From Sinorhizobium numidicum (GTDB lineage: Bacteria > Pseudomonadota > Alphaproteobacteria > Rhizobiales > Rhizobiaceae): DNA of 64,000 bases. Made by a program: the position numbers and the translations under genes. Below are positions 43,604 to 51,917 of this stretch, piece by piece. The stretch is taken from contig NZ_CP120367.1 of NCBI RefSeq assembly GCF_029892045.1, positions 1,054,001 to 1,118,000 on the forward strand. The letters are read 5' to 3'. Under the pieces are notes generated by a model that worked only from the letters and a program-made list of their open reading frames with translations, made no database searches and was not told where the DNA came from. Numbering within the stretch: the stretch's first letter is position 1; each line of letters starts with the position of its first letter.

Positions 43604-44692
43604 GTGGACGAGTGGTATCTCTCACAGGTTCTTCGCGGCCGACGCATCCTGGTCACTGGGCATACCGGTTTCAAGGGCGGATGGCTGTCGCTTTGGCTCC
43701 GGCGTCTCGGTGCCCACGTCGTCGGTGTTGCGTTACCAGCAACCGTCCCCTCATTTTGCGCCGCCGTCGATCTCGAGGGTCTTGTTGAGGGGCACGTTGG
43801 TGACATCCGCGCCGAGACCGATTTCAACCAAAACATCGAGGGTCACGATTTCGACCTGATCATCCATATGGCGGCTCAGGCGGTCGTTCGTGCATCCTAT
43901 GAGAGTCCCGTCGACACCTACCTCACCAACGTTGTCGGCACCGCCGTCGTACTCGAGGCGGCCCGTCGCATGCCGTCGTTACGCGGCATTGTCGTGGTCA
44001 CCAGCGACAAGTGCTATGAGAACCGTGAATGGGTGTGGGGCTACAGGGAAAACGACCCTATGGGCGGTCGCGATCCCTACAGTTCGTCAAAAGGGTGCGC
44101 CGAACTCGTCGCGGCTGCGTATCGATCCTCGTTCTTCAGCGATCCCGAGGGTCCCCAGCTTGCAACAGTGCGTGCCGGCAACGTTATCGGCGGGGGCGAT
44201 TGGGGGGCCGATAGACTCATCCCCGACTTGGTTCGCTCCGTCGAAACCGGAACCCCAGCGCGATTGCGCAACCCGAAGAACGTCAGACCCTGGCAGCATG
44301 TGCTCGAGCCGGTTCGTGGCTACCTCATGCTGGCCGCTGGCCTGATCGACGCCGGCGCATCCTTCGCGGGGAGTTGGAATTTTGGTCCGGAGAAGGAAGC
44401 CACGGTAGATGTCGGAACACTCGCCGACATGGTGGTCGCGCACTGGGGCGATAGCCCGCCCGAATATGTCATTGAGCCGCGCACCGGCGAACCGCCCGAG
44501 TCGATGGTGCTGCGCCTAGACAGCACCAAATCGCACATCGAGCTCGACTGGAGGCCGCTGCTACGTCTGGACGACGCCGTCGCTATGACCGTCGCCTGGT
44601 ACAGGAACTATCTCGAAAGGCCAGCTCAAATACGCCGTTTCTCGCAACAGCAACTTGAACAATATGCCGAGACCTGGGGTCGCATAGTCTAG
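43604..44692 (+). CDS. rfbG: CDP-glucose 4,6-dehydratase
   Basis: I start at GTG 43604, preceded by GAGG, giving 362 residues; the frame upstream lies inside rfbF. This SDR makes CDP-4-keto-6-deoxyglucose. ILVTGHTGFKGGWLSLWL is the NAD site in the form typical of RfbG. HMAAQAVVRASYESPVDTY and VVTSDKCYENREW follow, the second with the active-site DK pair. The catalytic YxxxK lies in DPYSSSKGCAELV. RAGNVIGGGDWGADRLIPD is another RfbG signature. It supplies the substrate for the RfbH-like enzyme encoded next. Confidence 0.95.
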   Translation: MDEWYLSQVLRGRRILVTGHTGFKGGWLSLWLRRLGAHVVGVALPATVPSFCAAVDLEGLVEGHVGDIRAETDFNQNIEGHDFDLIIHMAAQAVVRASYESPVDTYLTNVVGTAVVLEAARRMPSLRGIVVVTSDKCYENREWVWGYRENDPMGGRDPYSSSKGCAELVAAAYRSSFFSDPEGPQLATVRAGNVIGGGDWGADRLIPDLVRSVETGTPARLRNPKNVRPWQHVLEPVRGYLMLAAGLIDAGASFAGSWNFGPEKEATVDVGTLADMVVAHWGDSPPEYVIEPRTGEPPESMVLRLDSTKSHIELDWRPLLRLDDAVAMTVAWYRNYLERPAQIRRFSQQQLEQYAETWGRIV

Positions 44693-44715
44693 GTATAGAC
44701 AGAGGGGAGCATGAG

Positions 44716-45954
44716 ATGCGTGTCAACTATGGGCAGTCCGTTTACGGAGAAGACGAAATAGCCGCCGTTGTCGATGTCATGCGTACGTCGACGCAAATGG
44801 GCCACGCCGTGAGAAGCATGGAAGAGCGGATCGCGATGATCTTCGCCAAGCGACACGGCATCATGGTGAATTCCGGATCTTCGGCCAATTTCCTCGCAAT
44901 CGAAATGCTCAAGCTTCCACGGGGAGCTGAAGTAATCACCCCTGCGCTGACCTTTGCGACGACAGTCGCGCCGATCGTAAGATCCGGTCTAGTGCCGGTA
45001 TTCGTCGACGCGGCGGAGGCGACCTATAACATTGACGTGGACGCGATCGAGCGCATGATCTCGCCCGAAACGCGCGCACTGATGATCCCATCGCTCATCG
45101 GCAACCTTCCGGACTGGGATCGCATTCGCTCCATTGCCGATGCGCATGATCTGATAGTCATCGAAGACAGCTGCGATACACTCGGCGCCACTCTCCATGG
45201 CACAAGCACAGGTAGGCGTTCCGACATCAGCACGACCAGTTTTTATGGTTCGCATGTGATCACGGCAGGCGGGAACGGGGGCATGATCTGCGTCAACGAC
45301 GACGAATGGGCGCGCCGGGGAAGGCTTTTGCGATCCTGGGGCCGAACGTCATCATTGTTCGTCGATTCCGAATCGATCGAAAACCGCTTCAATATCGATC
45401 TCGACGGCTTCTCCTATGACGCCAAATTCGTATTCGAGACGCTCGGTTTCAACCTGGAACCTTCTGAGATGGGTGCCGCCTTCGGACTCGTCCAACTCAG
45501 CAAGCTCGAAGATAACATAAGAGCACGAGAGCGTAATTTTGCCGCCCAGTTCGCTTTCTTCAAAGAGTACGAAAACTGGTTCATTTTGCCCCGCCAGCTG
45601 CCCGAGACACGTACTGGCTGGCTCGCCTTTCCACTTACGATCCGGCCGGATGCACCGTTCACCAGACGCGATATGCAGATCTTCCTCGAACTCAGGAACA
45701 TTCAGACCCGTCCGGTCTTCACAGGCAACATCCTGCGGCAACCGGCGATGAAAGACGTGGCGTTCCGGGCCTGCGGGGACGGATATCCTGTGGCGGACGA
45801 AGTGATGCGCGGCGGCATTTTGCTCGCCTGTCACCATGGCCTCACTCCAGAGCAACTCGACCACATACACAGTGCTTTCCGAGAGTTCGCGGATAATTTC
45901 TCGACGAAGCGAACCACGCAATCGCCGCTTCGGGCGGCAGCCGCGGGAGCTTAA
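44716..45954 (+). CDS. RfbH/ColD-like PMP-dependent sugar 3-dehydratase lacking Fe-S cysteines
   Basis: The 412-residue DegT-fold protein has NSGSSANFLAIEMLKLPRG and VIEDSCDTLGATLHG. At the PLP lysine position it has histidine: H180 in TSFYGSHVITAGGNGGM. This replacement marks the 3-dehydratases (RfbH/E1, ColD) rather than aminotransferases. RfbH/E1 normally binds a [2Fe-2S] cluster through cysteines just after the WGRDCWC-like segment. Here that segment reads LLRSWGRTSSLFVDSESIEN, without cysteine. ColD, which acts on GDP-sugars, also lacks the cluster. So this may make a CDP-3,6-dideoxyhexose precursor by a cluster-free route. No E3 reductase gene is near. GGGGAG precedes the start. Confidence 0.85.
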   Translation: MRVNYGQSVYGEDEIAAVVDVMRTSTQMGHAVRSMEERIAMIFAKRHGIMVNSGSSANFLAIEMLKLPRGAEVITPALTFATTVAPIVRSGLVPVFVDAAEATYNIDVDAIERMISPETRALMIPSLIGNLPDWDRIRSIADAHDLIVIEDSCDTLGATLHGTSTGRRSDISTTSFYGSHVITAGGNGGMICVNDDEWARRGRLLRSWGRTSSLFVDSESIENRFNIDLDGFSYDAKFVFETLGFNLEPSEMGAAFGLVQLSKLEDNIRARERNFAAQFAFFKEYENWFILPRQLPETRTGWLAFPLTIRPDAPFTRRDMQIFLELRNIQTRPVFTGNILRQPAMKDVAFRACGDGYPVADEVMRGGILLACHHGLTPEQLDHIHSAFREFADNFSTKRTTQSPLRAAAAGA

Positions 45955-46105
45955 GCCATGTGGCTTTATGGCGGCGCCGCCGGGATCCTCAGTGGACTGG
46001 CTTAATCGGCGGGTGAATGAGGCTTCGCATCACCTCCGGCGGCCGTTTCAGGGCAGATTTCGCCTTGATGCATGTTCAAGGAGCGAGGCAGTTTGGGTAG
46101 GGTCG

Positions 46106-47110
46106 ATGTCGCGTATACTCATCACCGGTGGCGCAGGATTCGTCGGTTCTCATCTCGCACGGGCTTGCCTTGCAACCGGCCATCAGCTTCACCTCATCAT
46201 CCGCCCCGGCTCGAACGATGAGCGAATTCACGATCTGGACGGCGTTATTCGGCACAACTTCGATCTCCTGTCCGAGACCCAACTAAGGCAGTGTCTTTCC
46301 GACGTCCAACCCGAGTGCATCTTTCATCTTGCAGCCCGCCCTCGCCGACGGGAAACCCCGGACCTGTCCGACGCCATGGACGGTATGCGGGAGCAGTTGC
46401 AGGGACTGACCGGCCTGCTGAGTGCCGCCGCACTTGCACCTCGCCCGCCCAGAATCATGATCCGCACGGGCTCGCTCGCCGAATATGGTTCGGCGCCCGC
46501 TCCCTATAACGAAACCACGCGCGAGGCTCCGGTCAATGCCTATGGCGCGGAACTTGTGGCCGCTACACATTTGATTGGCGCGCTTCAGCGGCGGCTGCCC
46601 TTTCCGGTGATCACCGCCCGCCTCGCACTCGTTTACGGCGCATTTCAATCGACGGCCTATTTCTTGCCGTGGCTGATCACTCGTTGCCTCGCTGGAGAGC
46701 CCTCGGTCGTACAACATCCGGACGACCGGCGCGACCTGATCTATGTCGACGACGCAGTCGAGGCGCTTCTTCACCTGGCGGATACCCGATCATCAATCGG
46801 GACGATCATCAATATTGCAACGGGCTTCGCCCCCAAGATGCGGGACGTGGCCCGCCTCGTGCTCGAGGAAACGGGCGCTGATCCGGCCCTCATTCAATAT
46901 GGCCCGGCAGGTGGGTCGTCGGGCCTTAGGGACTTCCGCGGCGCTACCCAGTTGGCGCGCAGCTTCATAGGCTGGAAAGCATCCGTTCCGCTCGCCGAAG
47001 GCCTCGTTCGGACTGTTGAATGGTATCGAGAACGCGCGCGCCTGGATGGGTCGTGCAGCCAAGGCCAGTTGCCCGCTACACCACGCAGAGACAGAACTGG
47101 AGCCCGATAG
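46106..47110 (+). CDS. NAD-dependent epimerase/dehydratase-family SDR, possible CDP-dideoxyhexose reductase
   Basis: From ATG 46106 it has 334 residues. RILITGGAGFVGSHLARACL binds NAD(P). IFHLAARPRRRETPD and MIRTGSLAEYGSAPAPYNE follow. The usual catalytic YxxxK is altered: NAYGAELVAATHL has Y146, but leucine at position 150 in place of lysine. Position after rfbF, rfbG and the RfbH-like gene suggests the last step to a dideoxyhexose such as abequose or paratose. The missing lysine makes normal SDR catalysis doubtful. The stop overlaps the start of the GtrB-type gene (TAGTG). Confidence 0.75.
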   Translation: MSRILITGGAGFVGSHLARACLATGHQLHLIIRPGSNDERIHDLDGVIRHNFDLLSETQLRQCLSDVQPECIFHLAARPRRRETPDLSDAMDGMREQLQGLTGLLSAAALAPRPPRIMIRTGSLAEYGSAPAPYNETTREAPVNAYGAELVAATHLIGALQRRLPFPVITARLALVYGAFQSTAYFLPWLITRCLAGEPSVVQHPDDRRDLIYVDDAVEALLHLADTRSSIGTIINIATGFAPKMRDVARLVLEETGADPALIQYGPAGGSSGLRDFRGATQLARSFIGWKASVPLAEGLVRTVEWYRERARLDGSCSQGQLPATPRRDRTGAR

Positions 47111-48093
47111 TGGCCGACATGAAACCATTGATTTCCATTCTAGTGCCGGCGTTTAACGAAGAGGCAAACGTGCGGCGAGCCTATGCGGCAATTGTTGACA
47201 CATTTCGCGATCTGCCCGGCTATGGCTACGAGATCATTTTCACCGACAATCATTCAACGGACCGCACCTTCCAAATACTCCAGGAGATCGCGCGTGAGGA
47301 TCGCCGTGTCCGCGTCATTCGTTTCAGCCGCAACATAGGTTACCAGCGGTCGCTTCTCGTCGCCTATAAAGCGGCGACCGGCGATTGCTCCGTTCAGATC
47401 GACTGCGATCTCCAGGATCCGCCACACCTCATTCCACAAATGCTGGCGCTCTGGCGCCAGGGCCATCAGGTCGTCTATGGAATTCGTCGTTCGCTGAAGG
47501 ATGACTGGCTCACCGCATTCATCAGACGCACCTTCTACCGATTCATTAATGCCTTGAGTGAGGACGACCTTCCTTTGAATGCAGGAGAATTCCGGCTGGT
47601 GGACCGGCGCATTCTCGACGAAATGCGCCGGATCGACGACACATCGCCCTATCTGCGCGGGCTGATCAGTGCGATGGGTTTTTCTCAAATCGGTTTCGAA
47701 TACGACCGCCAGGCGCGGGTGGCCGGCAAGAGCAACTTTCCAGTCAAGGCCATGCTTTCACTGGCCGTGGACGGTATTCTGAACCATTCGCTGACACCGC
47801 TGCGGATGGCGTCGATGACGAGCCTGATTATGGGAACGGCGACCTTTCTGTTGTTGATAGGCTATGTCATTGGCAAACTAATCTTCGGTCGGGACTGGCC
47901 GGCAGGCTTTGCGACCACCACAATCCTGATCCTGCTCTCAATTACATTGAATGCAATTTTCCTCGGGATTATCGGCGAATACATCGGACGGATCTTCATG
48001 CAATCCAAGCGCCGGCCAGCGCCGATTATCGAGATAAGCCTGAATGACGATGTCCACCCCAGCCGTGATTTCACCCCATCGAAATTGGGCTGA
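47110..48093 (+). CDS. GtrB-type polyprenyl-phosphate glycosyltransferase (GT2)
   Basis: The GTG at 47110 overlaps the previous stop and has GGAG 8 bases before it; 327 residues. The GT2 catalytic domain shows ISILVPAFNEEANVRRAYAA, IIFTDNHSTDRTFQILQ and CSVQIDCDLQDPPHLIP (the DxD region). Two C-terminal helices (TSLIMGTATFLLLIGYVIG and TTILILLSITLNAIFLGI) anchor it, as in GtrB and ArnC. It transfers a sugar from a nucleotide donor to undecaprenyl phosphate on the cytoplasmic side. The adjacent GtrA-like gene would flip the product, and a GT-C enzyme (40680 or 51918) would use it. Confidence 0.9.
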   Translation: MADMKPLISILVPAFNEEANVRRAYAAIVDTFRDLPGYGYEIIFTDNHSTDRTFQILQEIAREDRRVRVIRFSRNIGYQRSLLVAYKAATGDCSVQIDCDLQDPPHLIPQMLALWRQGHQVVYGIRRSLKDDWLTAFIRRTFYRFINALSEDDLPLNAGEFRLVDRRILDEMRRIDDTSPYLRGLISAMGFSQIGFEYDRQARVAGKSNFPVKAMLSLAVDGILNHSLTPLRMASMTSLIMGTATFLLLIGYVIGKLIFGRDWPAGFATTTILILLSITLNAIFLGIIGEYIGRIFMQSKRRPAPIIEISLNDDVHPSRDFTPSKLG

Positions 48094-48095
48094 CG

Positions 48096-48500
48096 ATGAT
48101 GCGCCATCTCCTCGCCCGCTACCACACCGGCCGGGATAGAAACGTCGAGACCCTCGTGCGCTTCGCTCTGGTCGGAGCGGTCACAACGACATTGGATTTC
48201 GCGCTTTTTACCGCCCTCGTTGCAGCCGGTTCTGCACCGGTGTCGGCCAATATTCTCTCTTATTCCTGCGGTATTCTCGTAAGCTATCTTCTCAATCGGT
48301 CTTGGACTTTCCGTGCCGGACGAAGCCACGTCCAAGCACTGAAGTTCGTCCTGTCCACGCTCACCGGCCTGTTAATTTCAACTTGCCTCGTTGCCGTTCT
48401 GGCTTCTTTGATCCCACCGGCTTTGGCAAAGATCCTGAGCGTACCTGTGGTGTTTGCCTGGAACTATCTGGTCGCCCGCCTGTGGGTCTTTCGCATTTAG
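48096..48500 (+). CDS. GtrA-family flippase
   Basis: The 134-residue protein has four membrane helices: LVRFALVGAVTTTLDFALFT, ANILSYSCGILVSYLLNRSW, a third over VLSTLTGLLISTCLVAVLAS and a fourth ending AWNYLVARLWVFRI. The ending NYLxxRxWVF and NRSWTFR are GtrA signatures. It probably moves the undecaprenyl-phosphate sugar made by the preceding GtrB-type enzyme across the inner membrane. Two bases separate its ATG from the previous stop, so the pair is one unit. Confidence 0.9.
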   Translation: MMRHLLARYHTGRDRNVETLVRFALVGAVTTTLDFALFTALVAAGSAPVSANILSYSCGILVSYLLNRSWTFRAGRSHVQALKFVLSTLTGLLISTCLVAVLASLIPPALAKILSVPVVFAWNYLVARLWVFRI

Positions 48501-49085
48501 AGTTATTGTCACCCGGTGGTGAGCCGGCAGATATGTCTGGTGGAAGCGCGGGACCGTCGCAAAGTTCGGCGATCATTGCCCTTTCAGTTGGCGCTCGGTC
48601 TTTGTGTATTCGGAATCTTCGCGGCACTAATCAATCAAATCCGCCCGCAAAAGCATCCTGACCGGCTCAAAATGTCGTTCTCGACGAATTCTATTTCACC
48701 GCCTGGCGAAAGGGACTGGGTCATCATTTGATCCGGCGTGCTCTGGCCGGTTCGTATCAGAGAGGGCAATTCTGAACCTTCTCTGAACCATTAACCATTC
48801 CCGATGGCGGAAAACCACATACCAAGTGCCGAGGCACTCCGCCAAATTGAGCGAAAACCCAATTATCTCCGTTTACGCTTACCGCCAATATGTAGTACTG
48901 TTAACCGTTCTCATTACTGAAATTTTTTCATATAGATTATCTGTCGGAAGCATTGATCAAATCCCTCGAGCACTTCGGTGACTGGACCGCTTGGGATGCT
49001 CAGACTGAGCCGCAAACATTGCTCATGTCGAACTGACGGTCGCCGGCGCCTTTTACATCGCTGAGAGACAAGGGACCGACGTCGC
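48501..49085. other. Long intergenic region with one possible small gene
   Basis: The 585 bases between gtrA and the polymerase hold one candidate small gene (48516-48731). The rest is AT-rich from 48860 to 48945, where a promoter for the polymerase is likely. A tandem TCTGAACC repeat lies near 48772 and 48782. Nothing else is recognised. Confidence 0.4.
48516..48731 (+). CDS. Possible 71-residue single-helix membrane protein
   Basis: From a GTG at 48516 the frame encodes a basic N-terminus (ARDRRKVRRS), one membrane helix (LALGLCVFGIFAALINQI) and a polar tail. The positive-inside charge pattern fits a real bitopic protein with its N-terminus in the cytoplasm. It follows gtrA by 15 bases. 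The ribosome site is weak, and no family is known to me, so it may be chance. Confidence 0.35.
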   Translation: MVSRQICLVEARDRRKVRRSLPFQLALGLCVFGIFAALINQIRPQKHPDRLKMSFSTNSISPPGERDWVII

Positions 49086-50387
49086 ATGGGACCCGCAAAT
49101 ATGAGGCAAAATCCCCGCATCTCGCCCGTTCGCCGCTTGTCAAAGCGACAACGCCTCATCGAACCTGCTAGCATACAGAGATACATTTTGTACTTTGCGG
49201 TATTTCTTTCGCCATTTCCTAACTTGAGGGGTGATATTTACTTCACTGTAAGTGATGCTTTATATTGCGTGCTGTTGCTAATCTTACTTATACGCGGAGA
49301 TCTCCACAGATTTCCAATGGGCGTAGTAGCGTTTTTTTGGGTATCTGCTTTCTTGTTAATCTCTAGTGGTATTTACTTAAGCAGCCTGTTCATTGGAGAC
49401 GCCACGCGCGGGGTAATCCTTATAATGCAATATTTCTTTTGCTTCATACTTCTTCCCCACGCCCTTATGCAGCGCGATGAGAATGAAGCGTATCGCCTTA
49501 TCATAATATTTATCTTGGGTGTCCTGGCCTTGGACATTCACGGCATTGTTACATTCTATACTGTGGGTTATTCACCTGAATCACAGGTGGTGACTGGTGC
49601 CCTTCGGTTAGCAACCCTAATGGGAGCAGCCAATGCGGCAGCCAGCCTGAACGCGATGACAATCGTCATCCTGCTTTGGCTCCGTACAATCGGTCGCATC
49701 TCCTTCCTCCCCTTTCTATGTATTCTTTCCACGATGATCCTCGCATTGGTGCTCACAAGTTCCAACACAGGTCTCATAGCGGTCACAACGGGAACCTTGA
49801 TCTACTTCGCTGTAACATTTCGACCCGGACTTCTTGTGCGGATCGTGCCGGCGATCGTCCTTGCCGTGGCTTTTTTTCTTCTTGGCGGCGCCAATTATTT
49901 GCCTGCCACCTTCCATAAGCGAGTTCTGGCCGCCGTGCTTGAAGGCGACATTACGGAGGCCGGCACCTTTACCGACCGCGCCGCGTTGAACTATGAAGCC
50001 TTGGAAATGATCGGTAGCAGAGGGTTTTCCCTGCTTGGAATTGGTGCTGACCAGTTCAGATTGGCCAGTTTTCACGAAGTTCCTGTGCACAACACCTTCC
50101 TCATCTTGTGGGTCGAAGGAGGCGTACTTTCGCTGGCCGGATGGATGCTTATGTCGTCGATGGGGATTATTGTGTGGCTGTTGGCGTGGCGGCGAAACGT
50201 GATACCGCATGGCAGGGCCGCCGTATTGGTCTGTTTCGTCGTTTTCGTAACGGTGGCGAGCGCGACCGCACACATATATTCACGTCACTGGTATACAGTC
50301 CTGCTGTTGACCATGCAGCCGACGATAATCGCTCTGTCCCAATACCGTCAGGAAGAGACCAAGAGCGTTCTTATCAAAGTCAGGTGA
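49086..50387 (+). CDS. Wzy/WaaL-like polysaccharide polymerase
   Basis: The 433-residue protein (or 428 from ATG 49101) has about eleven membrane helices and a larger periplasmic loop. GIGADQFRLASFHEVPVHNTFLILWVEGG, split by a short gap, is the HN-containing loop of the O-antigen ligase/polymerase family (here VPVHNTFLILWVEGG). It joins repeat units into the chain on the periplasmic side, or ligates them to a carrier. Neighbouring flippase, co-polymerase and exporter genes favour a Wzy role. Base composition is more AT-rich than its neighbours (49200-49600), as is common for wzy genes and consistent with transfer. Confidence 0.85.
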   Translation: MGPANMRQNPRISPVRRLSKRQRLIEPASIQRYILYFAVFLSPFPNLRGDIYFTVSDALYCVLLLILLIRGDLHRFPMGVVAFFWVSAFLLISSGIYLSSLFIGDATRGVILIMQYFFCFILLPHALMQRDENEAYRLIIIFILGVLALDIHGIVTFYTVGYSPESQVVTGALRLATLMGAANAAASLNAMTIVILLWLRTIGRISFLPFLCILSTMILALVLTSSNTGLIAVTTGTLIYFAVTFRPGLLVRIVPAIVLAVAFFLLGGANYLPATFHKRVLAAVLEGDITEAGTFTDRAALNYEALEMIGSRGFSLLGIGADQFRLASFHEVPVHNTFLILWVEGGVLSLAGWMLMSSMGIIVWLLAWRRNVIPHGRAAVLVCFVVFVTVASATAHIYSRHWYTVLLLTMQPTIIALSQYRQEETKSVLIKVR

Positions 50388-50653
50388 CATTGGGAGATGC
50401 CCAGATCTCGATCAACGCTCGTAAGCTCCTTCGGCAAGGGGCTCGGATATGGAGACCGCTCCACTCTAGACACGGCGGCCTTGATCGGGCTTCAATACCA
50501 ATACCTCCTTGGCACTTTAGCCTCACAGCGGTTCCGGTTTAAGTAACCATGTAGTAGCGGCTGGTCAGGAAATGTTTCTCTATGAGGATGTCAATCTTAA
50601 ACGCCCTCGTGGTCAACTTCAGATGTATATTTCGTTTTTTTGGTGCGGGAATC

Positions 50654-51559
50654 ATGCGTATTGTTTTTGTTGGCGCCGTCGAGAGCTCCAAAATCGCTTT
50701 AGAAGCGCTCATAAATGCGGGGCGCACTCCAGCCCTTGTGATAACCCTCCCCCCCGAGGCGGCGGGACGCCATTCCGATTTTGCCGCGATAGCGGAGCTA
50801 GCCAGAGGGGCCGGGAGCGCAGTCTATTATACTACCAACATCAATGCTCCCGCGGTGCTGGAAGCAATGGCATCGATCAACCCCGATCTGACACTTGTCG
50901 TCGGATGGTCACAAGTGTGCCAGCGGTCGTTTCGAGACATTGCGCGTAACGGCACGGTAGGTTTCCATCCGGCAGCATTGCCGCGTCTTCGCGGTCGTGG
51001 TGTTATCGCCTGGACGATAATTCGGGGCGAGGATACGTCGGGCTCGACGCTGTTCTGGTTGGACGATGGCATCGACTCTGGCCCCATTCTGCTTCAGCGG
51101 CTATTCCCCTTGGACGTGAACGAAACGGCGGGCAGCCTCTACGCCAAACACACTGCAAACCTTGCTGAGATGGTTGTCGAGGCCGTTGCGCTCGTTGAAA
51201 TGGGTCACGCCCCTCGAATACCGCAGGACCAGAACAAGGCAAGCTATTGCGCAAAGCGGACGCCGGAGGATGGCTTGATTGACTGGAACGCATCCGCCGC
51301 CTCGGTGCTCCGTCTCATTCGTGCCGTGGGCGCCCCCTACCCTGGAGCGTTTTCATTTCACAATGGCGAGAAGATCCGCGTCGATGCAGCCGTGCAGCTG
51401 AAGAATGGAACGCAATTCATCGGCTTGCCGGGCCAGGTGCAGGCTCATACCAACCACGGCTTTGTCGTTCTCTGTGGGGACGGCGAATGCATCGAGGTAG
51501 TGGCCTGGGCTTCACCTTCTGACAAACGGCCCCCCATCCACAGCAAGCTTCATAAGTAG
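50654..51559 (+). CDS. Formyltransferase of the methionyl-tRNA formyltransferase family, probable sugar N-formyltransferase
   Basis: From ATG 50654 it has 301 residues. MRIVFVGAVESSKIALEALI is the N-terminal fold. VGFHPAALPRLRGRGVIAW contains the active-site histidine. FWLDDGIDSGPILLQ contains the aspartate. The usual asparagine two positions before the histidine is glycine (GFH). The C-terminal OB-like domain starts near AKRTPEDGLIDWNASAASVL. It uses 10-formyltetrahydrofolate to formylate an amino group, most likely on a 4-amino sugar made through the WbpM-like and DegT enzymes. It is not the housekeeping fmt, because it is in a glycan cluster and def is absent. Confidence 0.83.
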   Translation: MRIVFVGAVESSKIALEALINAGRTPALVITLPPEAAGRHSDFAAIAELARGAGSAVYYTTNINAPAVLEAMASINPDLTLVVGWSQVCQRSFRDIARNGTVGFHPAALPRLRGRGVIAWTIIRGEDTSGSTLFWLDDGIDSGPILLQRLFPLDVNETAGSLYAKHTANLAEMVVEAVALVEMGHAPRIPQDQNKASYCAKRTPEDGLIDWNASAASVLRLIRAVGAPYPGAFSFHNGEKIRVDAAVQLKNGTQFIGLPGQVQAHTNHGFVVLCGDGECIEVVAWASPSDKRPPIHSKLHK

Positions 51560-51917
51560 ATCCTGACTCGCGCGTTAGGAACGGCATTCAAGAATATTAG
51601 GTAGTCGACATTATCACTGTCCTATGCGATAACGAACACTCGGCCGGCATTTATAGCCGTGCTGCATAATGAATGACTTTTATCGGCTGTTTTTTGACTT
51701 GGACGGGAACAACGGACCAAGCACCTGATCTTTTTATAAAGTCCGCGAGGGCGTCGCCTAAGGATGGGGGCTTAACGAAGATTTCGACGGATTGTTGCTA
51801 TTCGCTCCGATCAGGCTATCCGATCGCGGCGCGATGCAGCCAGCCTTGTGGGAAGAATTCTAACCCCGTCAGAACGCCGGAGCCGACGAACGCACCAGGA
51901 ATGGGAGCGACGGCTGC
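51560..51917. other. Intergenic region
   Basis: The 358 bases show no convincing gene. A frame from 51673 runs into the next gene in another phase and looks like a shadow. No clear terminator or promoter boxes were found. Confidence 0.4.

Noticed and set aside
50654..51559. Housekeeping methionyl-tRNA formyltransferase
   Set aside because: No def or rsmB gene is adjacent; the active site differs (GFH) and the setting is a glycan cluster.
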